A DNA stretch of 64,000 nucleotides from Streptomyces cellulosae (GTDB taxonomy: Bacteria > Actinomycetota > Actinomycetes > Streptomycetales > Streptomycetaceae): positions 186,001 to 250,000 of the forward strand of contig NZ_JOEV01000010.1 in the NCBI RefSeq assembly GCF_000721105.1, given 5' to 3'. The position numbers were made by a program, and so were the translations under genes. Below are positions 27,203 through 36,395 of the stretch, piece by piece. The notes beneath the pieces are model-generated. The model did no database searches and was not told where the DNA came from. It worked only from the letters and a program-made list of their open reading frames with translations. Each line of letters starts with the position of its first letter. The stretch's first letter is position 1.

Positions 27203-30200
27203 ATGACCCCAGCCGAGCAGCCAACGGCCACTCACCCGGCCCCCGACGACGCCCTGGTCGCGGACTCCCGCGAGCGCGCCGTCCGCGCCCTGCTGCGCCG
27301 CCCGCAGCTGAAACGGCTGTGGAGCGCGCACCTCGTGGGCGGTGTCGGCGACACCCTCGCGCTTCTGGTTCTCGTCGTTCTCGCCCTCCAGGCGGCCATC
27401 GCCGAGGGCTCGTTCGGCGGTGGCTACCGGGGCGTGGCGTTCGCAGTGGCGACCGTTTTCGGAGCGCGCGTCCTCGCGACACTGCTCTTCGGAGCCGTGC
27501 TCCTCGGCCCGCTCACCTCGCTCACCTCCCAGGACGGCCCGCTCGACCGTCGCTGGACGATGGTCGCCGCGGACGGACTGCGGGCCGTGGTGCTCATCGT
27601 GGCGCCCCTGTGGATCGACTGGACGCCCGACGACGCGCTGGCCGTCCTCCTGGTCACCGCCTTCGTGACCGGAGTCGCCGAGCGCTTCTGGACGGTGTGC
27701 CGGGAGAGCGCGGCACCCGCCCTGCTTCCGGCCCCGCCGCCGGAGGGCGCGACGGTACGGCCGCTGCCGGACCACATGGACGCGCTGCGCCGGCTGTCGC
27801 TGCGCACGAGCTTCGTGGCGATCCCGCTCGCGGCCGCCGCGCTCGTCGTCGCCGGTCTGCTCAACAACCTGCTCGGCTCGGGGATCGCCTGGTTCGCCCA
27901 GCACCAGGCGGCGCTCGCGTCGTACGTCGCGGCGGGACTGTTCGCCGCGTCGCTGTCGGTGCTGACCTTCCTGGAACTGCCCGACACGCGTACCCCGCGC
28001 GCGCGTTCGCCGTTGGAGGGACTGCGCCGGCCCAAGACGGACACGGGCGTCGACAAGGGCCGTACCGGCGCGATCCCGCTGCTGGTGCCGGCCTGCGCCG
28101 CCGTCGCGGGATCGGTCGCGGCCGCCGTGGCCGTCGCCGTGCTGCACGCCAAGGACCTGGGCGGCGGACCGGTGCTGTACGGCCTGCTGGTGGCCGCGCT
28201 GACCGGCGGTGTCGTCGTCGGTATCCGGACGGCGCCCTCGCTGCTGCCGACGTTGTCGCGACGCCGGCTGCTGGCGCTGGCGATCGCGTTCACCGGAGTC
28301 GCGCTGCTGGCCGCCGGGCTCGTCCCGGACGTCACCAGCGTGCTGCTGATCATGGTGCTGGCCGGAGCAGCCGCGGGCGTGGCCGCCAACACCGGGCACA
28401 CCCTGCTGGACCAGGAGACCGAGGAGCACCGGCGGGCCAGGACGACCGAGCATCTGCACGCGGTCGTCCGGGTGTCCGTGGCGCTCGGCGCGGTCGTCGC
28501 ACCCGTGGTGGCCGCGGCGATCGGACCGCACCGCCTGGAGAACGGCAAGTTCGTGTTCGCGCACGGCGGCGCCGCCTTCACCCTGATGCTGGTCGGCGCG
28601 CTGCTGCTGCCGGTGGCCGCCCTGGTGCTCGCCAAGGTCGACGACCGTTCCGGCGTACCGCTGCGGCACGACCTGCGGGACGCGCTGCTCGGCGGCGACG
28701 ACCCGGAGACCGCGCCCCTGTCGACCGGTTTCTTCATCGCGCTGGAAGGCGGCGACGGGGCCGGCAAGTCCACCCAGGCCGAGGCGCTCGCCGAGTGGAT
28801 CCGGGCCAAGGGCCACGAAGTCGTCCTCACCCGTGAACCCGGCGCCACGCCGGTCGGCAAGCGGCTGCGGTCCATCCTGCTGGACGTCTCCAGCGCCGGA
28901 CTCTCGCACCGAGCGGAGGCGTTGCTGTACGCGGCGGACCGCGCGGAGCACGTCGACACGGTGGTGCGGCCCGCGCTGGAGCGCGGCGCGGTGGTCATCT
29001 CCGACCGCTACATCGACTCGTCCGTGGCCTACCAGGGGGCGGGCCGTGATCTGTCCCCGACCGAGATCGCCCGGATCAACCGGTGGGCCACGAACGGACT
29101 GGTGCCGCATCTGACGGTGCTGCTGGACGTCTCACCGGAGATCGCCCGCGAGCGGTTCACCGAGGCGCCGGACCGTCTGGAGTCGGAGCCGGCCGAGTTC
29201 CACGCGCGCGTGCGCTCCGGCTTCCTGACGCTGGCCGCCGCCGACCCCGGGCGCTACCTGGTGGTGGACGCGGGGCAGGAGCCCGAGGCGGTCACGACGG
29301 TGGTCCGACACCGGCTCGACCAGATGCTGCCGCTGTCCGAGGCGGAGATCCAGGCACAGGAAGAGGCGCGCCGGAAGGCCGAGGAGGAAGCGCGCCGCAA
29401 GGCCGAGGAAGAGGCCGCCCGCAAGGCCGAGGAGGAGCGCCTGGAGCGCGAGCGCCAGGAGCAGCTGGAGCGGCTGCGCGCCGAGGAGGAGGAGCGCAAA
29501 CGCCGCGAGCTGGAGGAGGCGCAGCGCCGCGAGGCCGAACGGCAGGCGGAGGAGGCCCGGCTGCGGGCCGAGGAAGCGCATCGCCGGGCCGAGGAGGAGC
29601 GGCAGCGGCTCCTCGCCGAGGAGAAGGTCCGGGCGGAGGAAGAGGCACGTCGCAGGGCCGAGGAGGAACGGCGCCGCAAGCAGGCCGAGGAGGAGGCCCG
29701 GCTGCGCGCCGAGGCCGAGGCGCGGCGCCTGGAGAAGCAGCGCAAGGCCGAGGAAGCGCTGCTGCGGGCCGAGGAGGCACGTCGGCTGGCCGAGCAGGCG
29801 GCGGCCGCGGCGGAGGCGGGGCCCCGGCCGACGGGACCGCGGGGGACGGATACTGGCGCGACCGCGGGGCCGAAGCCCCCTGGTGCCACGCCGGACGCGG
29901 TGACGGTGCAGACGCCGGTGGTGACACCGACGAACGCGTCGGGCGGGCCCGTCGACGAGACGGCGGTGCTGCCACGGGTGCGGGACGACGAGGGGGCGGG
30001 GGGGCGGGGCGCCGACAGTGGTTCCGGCGCCGGTTCCGGCTCCGGTGGGCCCGGGTCCGAGTCCGAGGTGACGGCCGAACTGCCTGCGCCTTCGGGGGCC
30101 GCGGATGAGACCGCGGTGCTGCCGCCGGTTCCTCCGGGTGCTGCCGACGAGACCGCGGTGCTGCCGCCGGTCCCGCCGCCCGGTGCCGCGGACGAGACGG

Positions 30201-30493
30201 CCGTACTGCCTCCCGTGCGGGACGAGGCTCCTTCGGACCGGGTTCCGCCGGGCTACTTCCGGGACGAGCAGGCGCAGCCGCGGCCGGACGGGGGCGAGGA
30301 CCGTACACGTGAGCTACCGCAGGTGGACGAGCACGGGGCGCCGCGGCGGCGGGCGCGGTCGGACTGGGCCGAGGAGACGCCGTTGGACGATCTGCCCACG
30401 CTGGCGGACGAACTGCTCGGACGGCACGAAGACGACGGCGACGACGGCGACGACGGGGGACGTGGGCGGCGCGGCCGGGGGCGGCGGGGCTGA
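27203..30493 (+). CDS. tmk: MFS-type membrane domain fused to thymidylate kinase with coiled-coil tail
   Basis: A 1096-residue fusion. Residues about 30-490 are a 10-12-helix MFS-like membrane domain. Residues about 508-710 are thymidylate kinase, which makes dTDP from dTMP, with P-loop GGDGAGKST (about 516), REPG and DRYIDSSVAYQGAGR (about 600). Residues about 712-870 are a continuous charged coiled coil of EEARRKAEEE-type repeats. A disordered tail with four DETAVLP repeats closes the protein. It is the only tmk-like gene in the window and sits next to holB, the usual bacterial partner. It matches the integral-membrane kinase SCO3542 in position. The gap to holB is 100 bases. Confidence 0.92.
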   Translation: MTPAEQPTATHPAPDDALVADSRERAVRALLRRPQLKRLWSAHLVGGVGDTLALLVLVVLALQAAIAEGSFGGGYRGVAFAVATVFGARVLATLLFGAVLLGPLTSLTSQDGPLDRRWTMVAADGLRAVVLIVAPLWIDWTPDDALAVLLVTAFVTGVAERFWTVCRESAAPALLPAPPPEGATVRPLPDHMDALRRLSLRTSFVAIPLAAAALVVAGLLNNLLGSGIAWFAQHQAALASYVAAGLFAASLSVLTFLELPDTRTPRARSPLEGLRRPKTDTGVDKGRTGAIPLLVPACAAVAGSVAAAVAVAVLHAKDLGGGPVLYGLLVAALTGGVVVGIRTAPSLLPTLSRRRLLALAIAFTGVALLAAGLVPDVTSVLLIMVLAGAAAGVAANTGHTLLDQETEEHRRARTTEHLHAVVRVSVALGAVVAPVVAAAIGPHRLENGKFVFAHGGAAFTLMLVGALLLPVAALVLAKVDDRSGVPLRHDLRDALLGGDDPETAPLSTGFFIALEGGDGAGKSTQAEALAEWIRAKGHEVVLTREPGATPVGKRLRSILLDVSSAGLSHRAEALLYAADRAEHVDTVVRPALERGAVVISDRYIDSSVAYQGAGRDLSPTEIARINRWATNGLVPHLTVLLDVSPEIARERFTEAPDRLESEPAEFHARVRSGFLTLAAADPGRYLVVDAGQEPEAVTTVVRHRLDQMLPLSEAEIQAQEEARRKAEEEARRKAEEEAARKAEEERLERERQEQLERLRAEEEERKRRELEEAQRREAERQAEEARLRAEEAHRRAEEERQRLLAEEKVRAEEEARRRAEEERRRKQAEEEARLRAEAEARRLEKQRKAEEALLRAEEARRLAEQAAAAAEAGPRPTGPRGTDTGATAGPKPPGATPDAVTVQTPVVTPTNASGGPVDETAVLPRVRDDEGAGGRGADSGSGAGSGSGGPGSESEVTAELPAPSGAADETAVLPPVPPGAADETAVLPPVPPPGAADETAVLPPVRDEAPSDRVPPGYFRDEQAQPRPDGGEDRTRELPQVDEHGAPRRRARSDWAEETPLDDLPTLADELLGRHEDDGDDGDDGGRGRRGRGRRG

Positions 30494-30593
30494 ACCCGGG
30501 CGCTCGGTCGCCGGTTTCGGCCGGTTGTCAGTGCCGGCCCGCACAATGGATCCCGCAACACGAAACGTGACGAAAGTGCGGGGTGAGTGACGG

Positions 30594-31799
30594 ATGACCG
30601 TCTGGGACGACCTGGTCGGCCAGGAGAAGGTGAGCGAGCAGCTTGACGCCGCTGCCCGGGACGCCGACGCCTTCGTCACCGCGGCCGCCGCCGACGTGCC
30701 GCCGCCCGCGACGTCGAAGATGACGCACGCCTGGCTGTTCACGGGCCCGCCGGGGGCCGGCCGGAACCAGGCGGCGCGGGCCTTCGCCGCCGCGCTGCAG
30801 TGCGTGAGCCCCGACCGCGCCCTCGGCGGATCCCCCGGCTGCGGTTTCTGCGACGGCTGTCATACGGCGCTCGTGGGCACCCACGCCGACGTCACCACCG
30901 TCGCCGCCGTGGGCACGCAGATCCTGGCCGACGACATGCGGGACACCGTCCGCAAGTCGTTCACCTCTCCTGCCACCGGCCGCTGGCAGGTCATCCTCGT
31001 CGAGGACGCCGAGCGACTGAACGAGAAGTCGGCCAACGCGGTCCTCAAGGCCGTGGAGGAGCCCGCCCCTCGTACGGTCTGGCTGCTGTGCGCCCCCTCC
31101 ATCGAGGACGTCCTGCCGACCATCCGCTCCCGCTGCCGCCACCTGAACCTGAGCACGCCCTCGGTCGAGGCCGTCGCCGACATGCTCGTACGCCGTGAGG
31201 GCGTCGAACCGGCCGCCGCGATGGCCGCCGCGCGTGCCACCCAGGGCCATGTCGACCGGGCCCGCCGGCTGGCCACCGACCCGGCCGCGCGGGAACGCCG
31301 GGCCGCTGTGCTGAAGCTGCCGCTCCGCGTCGACGACATCGGGGGGTGCCTCAGGGCGGCCCAGGAACTCGTGGACGCGGCGGCCGAGGACGCCAAGCAG
31401 CTCGCCGAGGAGATGGACGGCAAGGAGACCGACGAGCTGAAAGCGGCGATGGGCGCCTCCCAGGGCGGCCGGATGCCGCGCGGCACGGCGGGCGTGATGA
31501 AGGACCTGGAGGACAGGCAGAAGCGCCGCAGAACCCGCACACAGCGCGACAGCCTCGACCTCGCGCTCACCGACCTCACCGCCTTCTACCGCGACGTCCT
31601 CGCCCTCCAGCTCGGCTCCCGGGTGGCGATCGCCAACACGGACGCCGAGGACGTCCTGGAGCGGCTCGCCCGCGCCGGCTCCCCGGAGTCCACGCTCCGT
31701 CGCATCGAGGCGATCGCCGCGTGCCGGGACGCCCTCGACCGCAATGTGGCTCCACTGCTGGCGGTGGAGGCGATGACGATGGCGCTCAGAGCCGGTTGA
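30594..31799 (+). CDS. holB: DNA polymerase III delta' subunit
   Basis: A 401-residue AAA+ clamp-loader subunit. The P-loop reads GPPGAGRNQAA, lacking the lysine, as expected for a delta' that does not hydrolyse ATP. The zinc module is CGFCDGCHTAL (about residues 82-92). The sequence VEDAERLNEKSANAVLKAVEEP is the Walker B and sensor region. LPTIRSRCRHL is the SRC motif. An acidic and basic linker at about residues 270-310 precedes the C-terminal collar. A GGGGTGAG-type site lies just before ATG 30594. Confidence 0.94.
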   Translation: MTVWDDLVGQEKVSEQLDAAARDADAFVTAAAADVPPPATSKMTHAWLFTGPPGAGRNQAARAFAAALQCVSPDRALGGSPGCGFCDGCHTALVGTHADVTTVAAVGTQILADDMRDTVRKSFTSPATGRWQVILVEDAERLNEKSANAVLKAVEEPAPRTVWLLCAPSIEDVLPTIRSRCRHLNLSTPSVEAVADMLVRREGVEPAAAMAAARATQGHVDRARRLATDPAARERRAAVLKLPLRVDDIGGCLRAAQELVDAAAEDAKQLAEEMDGKETDELKAAMGASQGGRMPRGTAGVMKDLEDRQKRRRTRTQRDSLDLALTDLTAFYRDVLALQLGSRVAIANTDAEDVLERLARAGSPESTLRRIEAIAACRDALDRNVAPLLAVEAMTMALRAG

Positions 31800-31870
31800 C
31801 CATGTCACTCGTCCGAGGCACGGTGCGCACGGAGAGCTTCCGGCCGGGTGCGCAGAGTTACGCTCGCTTG

Positions 31871-33505
31871 ATGTACCTCAGGCGCAGCTCCCGCCCCAGC
31901 ACCACACCAGAACCGACCGAGCCCGGCCCGAGCCCCCGAGACGGCCTCGCCCCCGCGCGCAGAGCCCGTACCGGCGCCGTTCTCCTCGCCGCCACCGCGC
32001 TGCTCCTCTCCGCCTGCTCCTCGGGAAGCGCAACGACGTCCGCCAGTACGGCTGCCGAGGCGGCGCTCGCCGCGCTGCCGCACACCACGCCGGCCGCCCT
32101 GGCCGCGTACTACGGGCAGAAGCCGGCCTGGCGCTCGTGCGAAGTCCCCGGCTTCCAGTGCGCGACGCTGAAGGCGCCGCTCGACTACGCGAAGCCGGCG
32201 GACGGCGACGTGCGGCTCGCGGTCGCCCGCAAGAAGGCAACGGGACCGGGCAAGCGCCTCGGTTCGCTGCTCGTCAACCCGGGCGGGCCGGGCGCCTCCG
32301 CGATCGGCTATCTCCAGGCGTACGCCGGAATCGGCTACCCGGCGAAGGTCCGCGCCCGCTATGACATGGTCGCGGTCGATCCGCGCGGAGTGGGCCGCAG
32401 CGAGCCCGTCGAATGCCTCCGCGGGCGGGACATGGACAGGTACACGCAGACGGACATCACGCCGGACGACGGGCGGGAGACCACCGAACTCGTCCGGGCG
32501 TACAAGAAGTTCGCCGAGGGCTGCGGGGCGCACTCGCCGAAGCTCCTGCGACACGTGTCCACCGTCGAGGCGGCCCGGGACATGGACATCGTGCGGGCGG
32601 CGCTGGGTGACCCGAAGCTGAACTACGTGGGGGCGTCGTACGGCACGTTCCTCGGGGCGACCTACGCGGGTCTCTTCCCGGAGCGGGCGGGCCGGCTGGT
32701 CCTGGACGGCGCGATGGACCCCTCGCTGCCGGCCCGGCGGATGAACCTCGACCAGACCGCGGGCTTCGAGACGGCGTTCCAGTCGTTCGCGAAGGACTGC
32801 GTGCGGCAGCCGGACTGTCCGCTCGGCAGGAAGGGCACGACGACCGCCCAGGTCGGCCGGAACCTCAAGGCCTTCTTCGGAAAGCTGGACGCCCGGCCGA
32901 TCGCCGCGGGCAGCCGCAGGCTCGGCGAGTCCCTCGCCACCACCGGCGTGATCGCGGCGATGTACGACGAGGGGGCGTGGGCGCAGTTGCGCGAGGCGCT
33001 GACCGCGGCGATGAAGGAGAATGACGGCGCCGGCCTGCTGGCCCTGTCCGACAGCTACTTCGAGCGGGACGCCGGCGGCAGCTACGAGAACCTGATGTTC
33101 GCCAACGCCGCCGTGAACTGCCTCGACCTCCCGCCGGCCTTCGACACCGCCGAGGAGGCCAAGAAGTCGCTCCCGGCCTTCGAGAAAGCGTCCCCCGTCT
33201 TCGGCGAGGGCCTTGCCTGGGCCGCCCTGAACTGCGCGTACTGGCCGGTGCGGGCCACCGGTGAGCCGCACCGCATCCAGGCGAAGGGCGCCGCCCCGAT
33301 CGTCGTGGTCGGCACCACCCGTGACCCGGCCACCCCGTACCGCTGGGCCCGAGCCCTGGCCGCCCAGCTCTCCTCGGCCCGCCTCCTCACCTACGAGGGC
33401 GACGGCCACACCGCCTACGGCCGCGGAAGCGCGTGCATCGACTCCGCGATCAACACGTACCTGCTCCGCGGCACCGCTCCCGCCGACGGAAAACGCTGTT
33501 CTTAA
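31871..33505 (+). CDS. Secreted alpha/beta-hydrolase peptidase (tripeptidyl aminopeptidase-like)
   Basis: A 544-residue lipoprotein of the TAP/SlpD family, which removes N-terminal peptides outside the cell. A long basic N-terminus is followed by a hydrophobic helix and lipobox LLSAC (Cys49). The nucleophile serine lies in GASYGTFLG (about residue 258). The catalytic Asp is in GTTRDPATPY (about 481) and His is in GDGHTAYGR (about 513), where the C-terminal TAP domain lies. LVNPGGPGAS is the oxyanion loop. The ATG at 31871 follows the holB stop by 71 bases. An upstream open frame overlaps holB and is not used, in my view. This is the last gene before the tRNA. Confidence 0.9.
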   Translation: MYLRRSSRPSTTPEPTEPGPSPRDGLAPARRARTGAVLLAATALLLSACSSGSATTSASTAAEAALAALPHTTPAALAAYYGQKPAWRSCEVPGFQCATLKAPLDYAKPADGDVRLAVARKKATGPGKRLGSLLVNPGGPGASAIGYLQAYAGIGYPAKVRARYDMVAVDPRGVGRSEPVECLRGRDMDRYTQTDITPDDGRETTELVRAYKKFAEGCGAHSPKLLRHVSTVEAARDMDIVRAALGDPKLNYVGASYGTFLGATYAGLFPERAGRLVLDGAMDPSLPARRMNLDQTAGFETAFQSFAKDCVRQPDCPLGRKGTTTAQVGRNLKAFFGKLDARPIAAGSRRLGESLATTGVIAAMYDEGAWAQLREALTAAMKENDGAGLLALSDSYFERDAGGSYENLMFANAAVNCLDLPPAFDTAEEAKKSLPAFEKASPVFGEGLAWAALNCAYWPVRATGEPHRIQAKGAAPIVVVGTTRDPATPYRWARALAAQLSSARLLTYEGDGHTAYGRGSACIDSAINTYLLRGTAPADGKRCS

Positions 33506-33554
33506 CCCCACGCCGACCCGACGACCAGCCCCGGTGCCCAGGCCCCCGGGCTGG

Positions 33555-33584
33555 TTCGGAGCACCCCCGGAAACTGTGTAGACT
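33555..33584 (+). promoter_or_regulatory. Probable tRNA-Thr promoter
   Basis: TTCGGA (33555-33560) and TAGACT (33579-33584) are spaced by 18 bases and sit 40 bases before the tRNA. The match is a moderate one to the housekeeping sigma consensus. Confidence 0.5.
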
Positions 33585-33623
33585 TACCGACGTTGCTGAT
33601 CGCACCATGGGTGCGGACAGCGC

Positions 33624-33697
33624 GCCGCCTTAGCTCAGATGGCCAGAGCAACGCACTCGTAATGCGTAGGTCTCGGGTTCGAATCCCGAAGGCGGCT
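33624..33697 (+). tRNA. tRNA-Thr, anticodon CGT
   Basis: A full 74-base cloverleaf. The acceptor stem is GCCGCCT with AGGCGGC, the D arm GCTC/GAGC, and the anticodon stem ACGCA/TGCGT around the loop CTCGTAA, which gives anticodon CGT (reads ACG, threonine). The T arm is TCGGG/CCCGA around TTCGAAT, with T as discriminator base. No CCA is encoded. It is followed 18 bases later by the end of an integrase remnant, so it has probably served as an attachment site. Confidence 0.97.
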
Positions 33698-33715
33698 CTG
33701 CCGAAGCCTCAGGAC

Positions 33716-34064
33716 TCACTCGCCGTGACCTGGGGCTTTTGCTTTTGGCAGGATCTCCATGATCGTGGGCATGTCGACCCCGAGTTCGTTCAGGACCGTG
33801 CCGGCGGTGTGACAGCTCCCGTTGTGCAGGCGGCGGTCGTCGATCCCGGCTTCCGTCAACAACTCCTTGAGTTCCTCCCAGTCCTGGCGGGGGTCGAGCG
33901 GACGGCCGTCCGGGCGAGTGAAGGCGAGCTTGTGTTCCTGCCAGAGCTCCCCGGTCGCGGACCGCATTTCCTCCTGCTGTGCTTTGTGCTCGCGGAGGTA
34001 GGGGATGAACGGCGGCGGGATCGGCGCGGCGTTACGGCTCTTCGTGGTTCTTCGGACGGGCGAA
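33716..34064 (-). pseudogene. Integrase (tyrosine recombinase) C-terminal remnant
   Basis: About 115 codons of a phage/pSAM2-type integrase survive: KSRNAAPIPPPFIPYLREHK, LAFTRPDGRPLDPRQDWEEL and LHNGSCHTAGTVLNELGVDM. An intact enzyme would read RLHDxRHTAGT in the third block. Here the box-II arginine is gone (HNGSCH). After MEIL the reading frame runs into unrelated sequence, so the last His/Trp and the catalytic Tyr are missing. Upstream of about 34064 the frame meets a stop. It points at the tRNA with its 3' end, as integrated elements do. The next 290 bases (34065-34353) show no gene. Confidence 0.8.
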
Positions 34065-34353
34065 CGTCACATCGGCGGCGGGGGGATCGCTTCGCCGCAC
34101 CCCCCGTCGAAGCGATCCCCCGGTCCCCCGCCGAGGCGCGTGACGAGCGATGGCCTTCCGGCTGGGCCCGCGGGATGGGTTTCCGCAGGTCGGCGGTGTT
34201 GCGGGGGCGGCAGCCCGTGCAGGGCGCTGTCGCCTCGTCGCGGGTGTGTGCTCGGGGGCGTAGATTTGGGGCTGGTCGACTCTGGCTCAACGATGCGTCA
34301 ACAGTGAATACGGCCTGTGAGTTGATGTGTTGATACGCAGGGGGACAGAACAG

Positions 34354-34884
34354 GTGTTAAGGCGATCTTTCCGGCGTATTCGGGGGCGTTGGTCGAGGGG
34401 AAACGGTGACCGGCGGCGGGACGCCGAGCTGCGGGCGCACAGCCGGCGGCTGATGCAGCAGCTCGCGCCTCCGCTTCCGCTCAGCATCACCAAGCTGTGC
34501 GAACTTCTGTCCGAGCGGCGCGGCACTCCGATCGCACTGCTGGAGTGGGAATTGCCGGCCGACGGCCCGTTCGGTGTGCTGCTGTCCCGGCCGGACGAGG
34601 ACGTCATCGTCTACCAGGCGAAGACCACCAAAGCGCACCAGGCGCACATCGTCCTGCACGAGATAGGCCACATCATCGCCTACGACCTGGCGGGGGAGCG
34701 GCCCGAGCTGCCGCAGCTGCGCAACTGCTACTCCGACCGGGACGAACGGGACGCCGAGGTGGTCGCATCCACGCTGATGCACCAGGCGATGTCGATGAAC
34801 CGACAGGCCCAGCGCTACGGTCTTGACGAGCCGTGGCGGCCCTCCGTCTTCGGCAGCCTGGTCTTTGAGGACGGACTCCGGTGA
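34354..34884 (+). CDS. ImmA/IrrE-like metalloprotease-domain protein with TTA as codon 2
   Basis: A 176-residue protein. The zinc motif HEIGH lies at about residue 102 within HIVLHEIGHIIAYD. A third ligand may be in the DERDAEVVAS segment. In Streptomyces such proteins are often annotated as a toxin component and found beside an XRE regulator and a MAB_1171c-type membrane protein; both are in this window. I chose GTG 34354 because AGGGGGA is 10-16 bases upstream. The second codon is then TTA, a bldA-dependent codon, so expression may be held until differentiation. A start at 34327 is possible but has no ribosome site. Confidence 0.75.
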   Translation: MLRRSFRRIRGRWSRGNGDRRRDAELRAHSRRLMQQLAPPLPLSITKLCELLSERRGTPIALLEWELPADGPFGVLLSRPDEDVIVYQAKTTKAHQAHIVLHEIGHIIAYDLAGERPELPQLRNCYSDRDERDAEVVASTLMHQAMSMNRQAQRYGLDEPWRPSVFGSLVFEDGLR

Positions 34885-34936
34885 ACGCCGGACCGCAGTC
34901 CACGGTGGACTGACCCGAGCGCCGGGGCCGCGGGTC

Positions 34937-35686
34937 TCAGGGGACCAGGAACAGCTTGCCGCGGAAGCCGCCGCGCTCCAGCCGGCGGTGGGCCTCGGCA
35001 GCTTCCCCGAACGGGAGCACCGTGAGCTCCTGGCGCGGTGCGGTGCCACGGCTGCGGACTCGGCGGCACTCACCAGGTCCTCCCGGTTCAGCCCACACCG
35101 ATCAGCGTGTACGCCACCTCGGGGCGGGTGGCCGGATCGGGGGCGCTGAACGGGGTGATGGTGAGGAAGGCTCCGGGCGGACGAGCAGGCCCGTGTGGGT
35201 GGGTGCCTCGTCGAGCAGGCGTGCGGCGACGTGTGCGGCGACGCACGCCCTGGGCGCCGATCAGCAGGATCCGCTTCCCGGTGCGGTCCGGGGCGCGGCG
35301 CAGCAGCCGGGTCGCGGTCACGCCCGCCAGAGGCAGCGCCGCGGCCTCTTGGAGCTTCATGCCGTCCGGCACATGTGCCACGAACTCGGGGTCGAAGGCA
35401 AGGACTCGGCCATGCTGCCCACGCCCGTGCCCGGCTGCACCGTCATCGCCAGGACGCGGTCGCCGGTGCGGAAACCGGAGCCGGCGGGAGCGTGCGCGAC
35501 GGTGCCCGCCAGGTCCCAGCCGAGCACGGCGGGCAGGGAGGTGGGGATCTGGCCCGAACAGGTCGCCGGGTCCACCGGGTTGACCGGGGTCGCGGCGGTC
35601 TCGATCACCAGGGCGTCCCCGGCCTCGGGTTCTGGCAGGTCGAGGACTTCCGGAACCTCTGGTGCACCGGTCCGGGCAAGGCCCAC
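34937..35686 (-). pseudogene. Broken zinc-type quinone oxidoreductase
   Basis: Pieces in at least three frames read as one medium-chain quinone reductase. The N-terminal part is at 35400-35686 (DALVIETAATPVNPVDPAT, VLGWDLAGTVAHAP, GDRVLAMT). Then a frameshift leads to FVAHVPDGMKLQEAAALPLA and LRRAPDRTGKRILLIGAQG (about 35230-35400). The cofactor-domain middle is deleted and scrambled. Finally VLPFGEAAEAHRRLERGGFR ends at the stop 34937-34939. About 120 residues are missing. It is clearly non-functional and supports decay of this strip after integration. Confidence 0.82.
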
Positions 35687-35691
35687 TGCCC

Positions 35692-36156
35692 TTACCCGTC
35701 ATCCGCCTCGGGCGTCGGCTTCGGGGCCCTTCGTGAATCGTCCAGTACGTCCATGATCGACAAGAGGTGCTCGCGCAGTTCCGGGGTGAGCCGGCCGGCG
35801 CGCATCGCGATGGAGCGGACCTGCCGGTCGGCGAGCGTCTCGGTCCGCTCCTCCTTCTCCTCCCGGGCGCCGGGCGGGGTCGGCTCGGAGATGAGTGCGC
35901 TCACCGAAACCGGCAGCGACATGTCGCGGGACTGGAAGTACCGCACGATCGCCGAGAGCACGTTCATCGTCGGGTTGGTCTGCGACCCGTTGCGCAACGA
36001 CGTCAGATAGCTCCGGGAGATCGTCACGTCGTGGCTGGGGTCCGCTGAGATCGCCTTGGCGACTTCGGACGTCGTCGGTTCACGCAAGCGGCCCACGGCG
36101 TCAGGGGTGGCGGCATCGGCGAACCAGGCGTTCAGGCGTTCTGCCAACGTGGCCAT
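35692..36156 (-). CDS. XRE-family regulator
   Basis: A 154-residue DNA-binding protein. An N-terminal helix-turn-helix domain covers about residues 1-80, with VTISRSYLTSLRNGSQTNPT as the recognition part. The C-terminal 50 residues (VRSIAMRAGRLTPELREHLL) form helices likely for dimerisation. The ATG at 36156 has GGAAGG 8 bases upstream; an in-frame start 11 codons earlier lacks one. It is divergent from the cyclitol operon, with 240 bases between starts that contain a strong palindrome. It may therefore regulate the operon, itself, or both. It starts 6 bases from the broken oxidoreductase. Confidence 0.8.
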   Translation of the reverse strand: MATLAERLNAWFADAATPDAVGRLREPTTSEVAKAISADPSHDVTISRSYLTSLRNGSQTNPTMNVLSAIVRYFQSRDMSLPVSVSALISEPTPPGAREEKEERTETLADRQVRSIAMRAGRLTPELREHLLSIMDVLDDSRRAPKPTPEADDG

Positions 36157-36290
36157 GCGGTCGACCTTCCCGGGGTTCCAGGGACTCAAGGTGGCGGCGA
36201 CCGGAGCGGCTCAGTCCAGCGGTACGCGCGCCGCGCACATCGGTGCGGGTCGGCGGTTCGCCGCCTCTCTTGTCTTGTTGTCGGAAACTT

Positions 36291-36331
36291 TAGCACCCAC
36301 ATCACCTCGTGGGTCATGGTGCTACTATATT
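36291..36331 (+). promoter_or_regulatory. Palindromic operator and promoter region of the cyclitol operon
   Basis: TAGCACCCAC (36291-36300) mirrors GTGGG (36309-36313) and GGTGCTA (36318-36324), an extended inverted repeat with a 4-base bulge. It runs straight into an AT-rich box, TACTATATT (36323-36331), that suits a -10 element reading toward the cyclase, 72 bases before its start. I see no clear -35. A regulator bound here would block the -10 box. The XRE protein is the obvious candidate. Confidence 0.6.
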
Positions 36332-36395
36332 GAACACGGCGCCTGTAAAGATTTCTTCTGTCCAGCAACATGGCGCCTGAAGAATCGGAGGGGAC

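Noticed and set aside
33506..33554. A terminator after the TAP-like peptidase gene
   Set aside because: No stem of useful length with a T-run could be found in this short gap.
34005..34333. ORFs between the integrase remnant and the ImmA-like gene
   Set aside because: Arg/Gly-rich translations with no start signals; they look like decayed element sequence.
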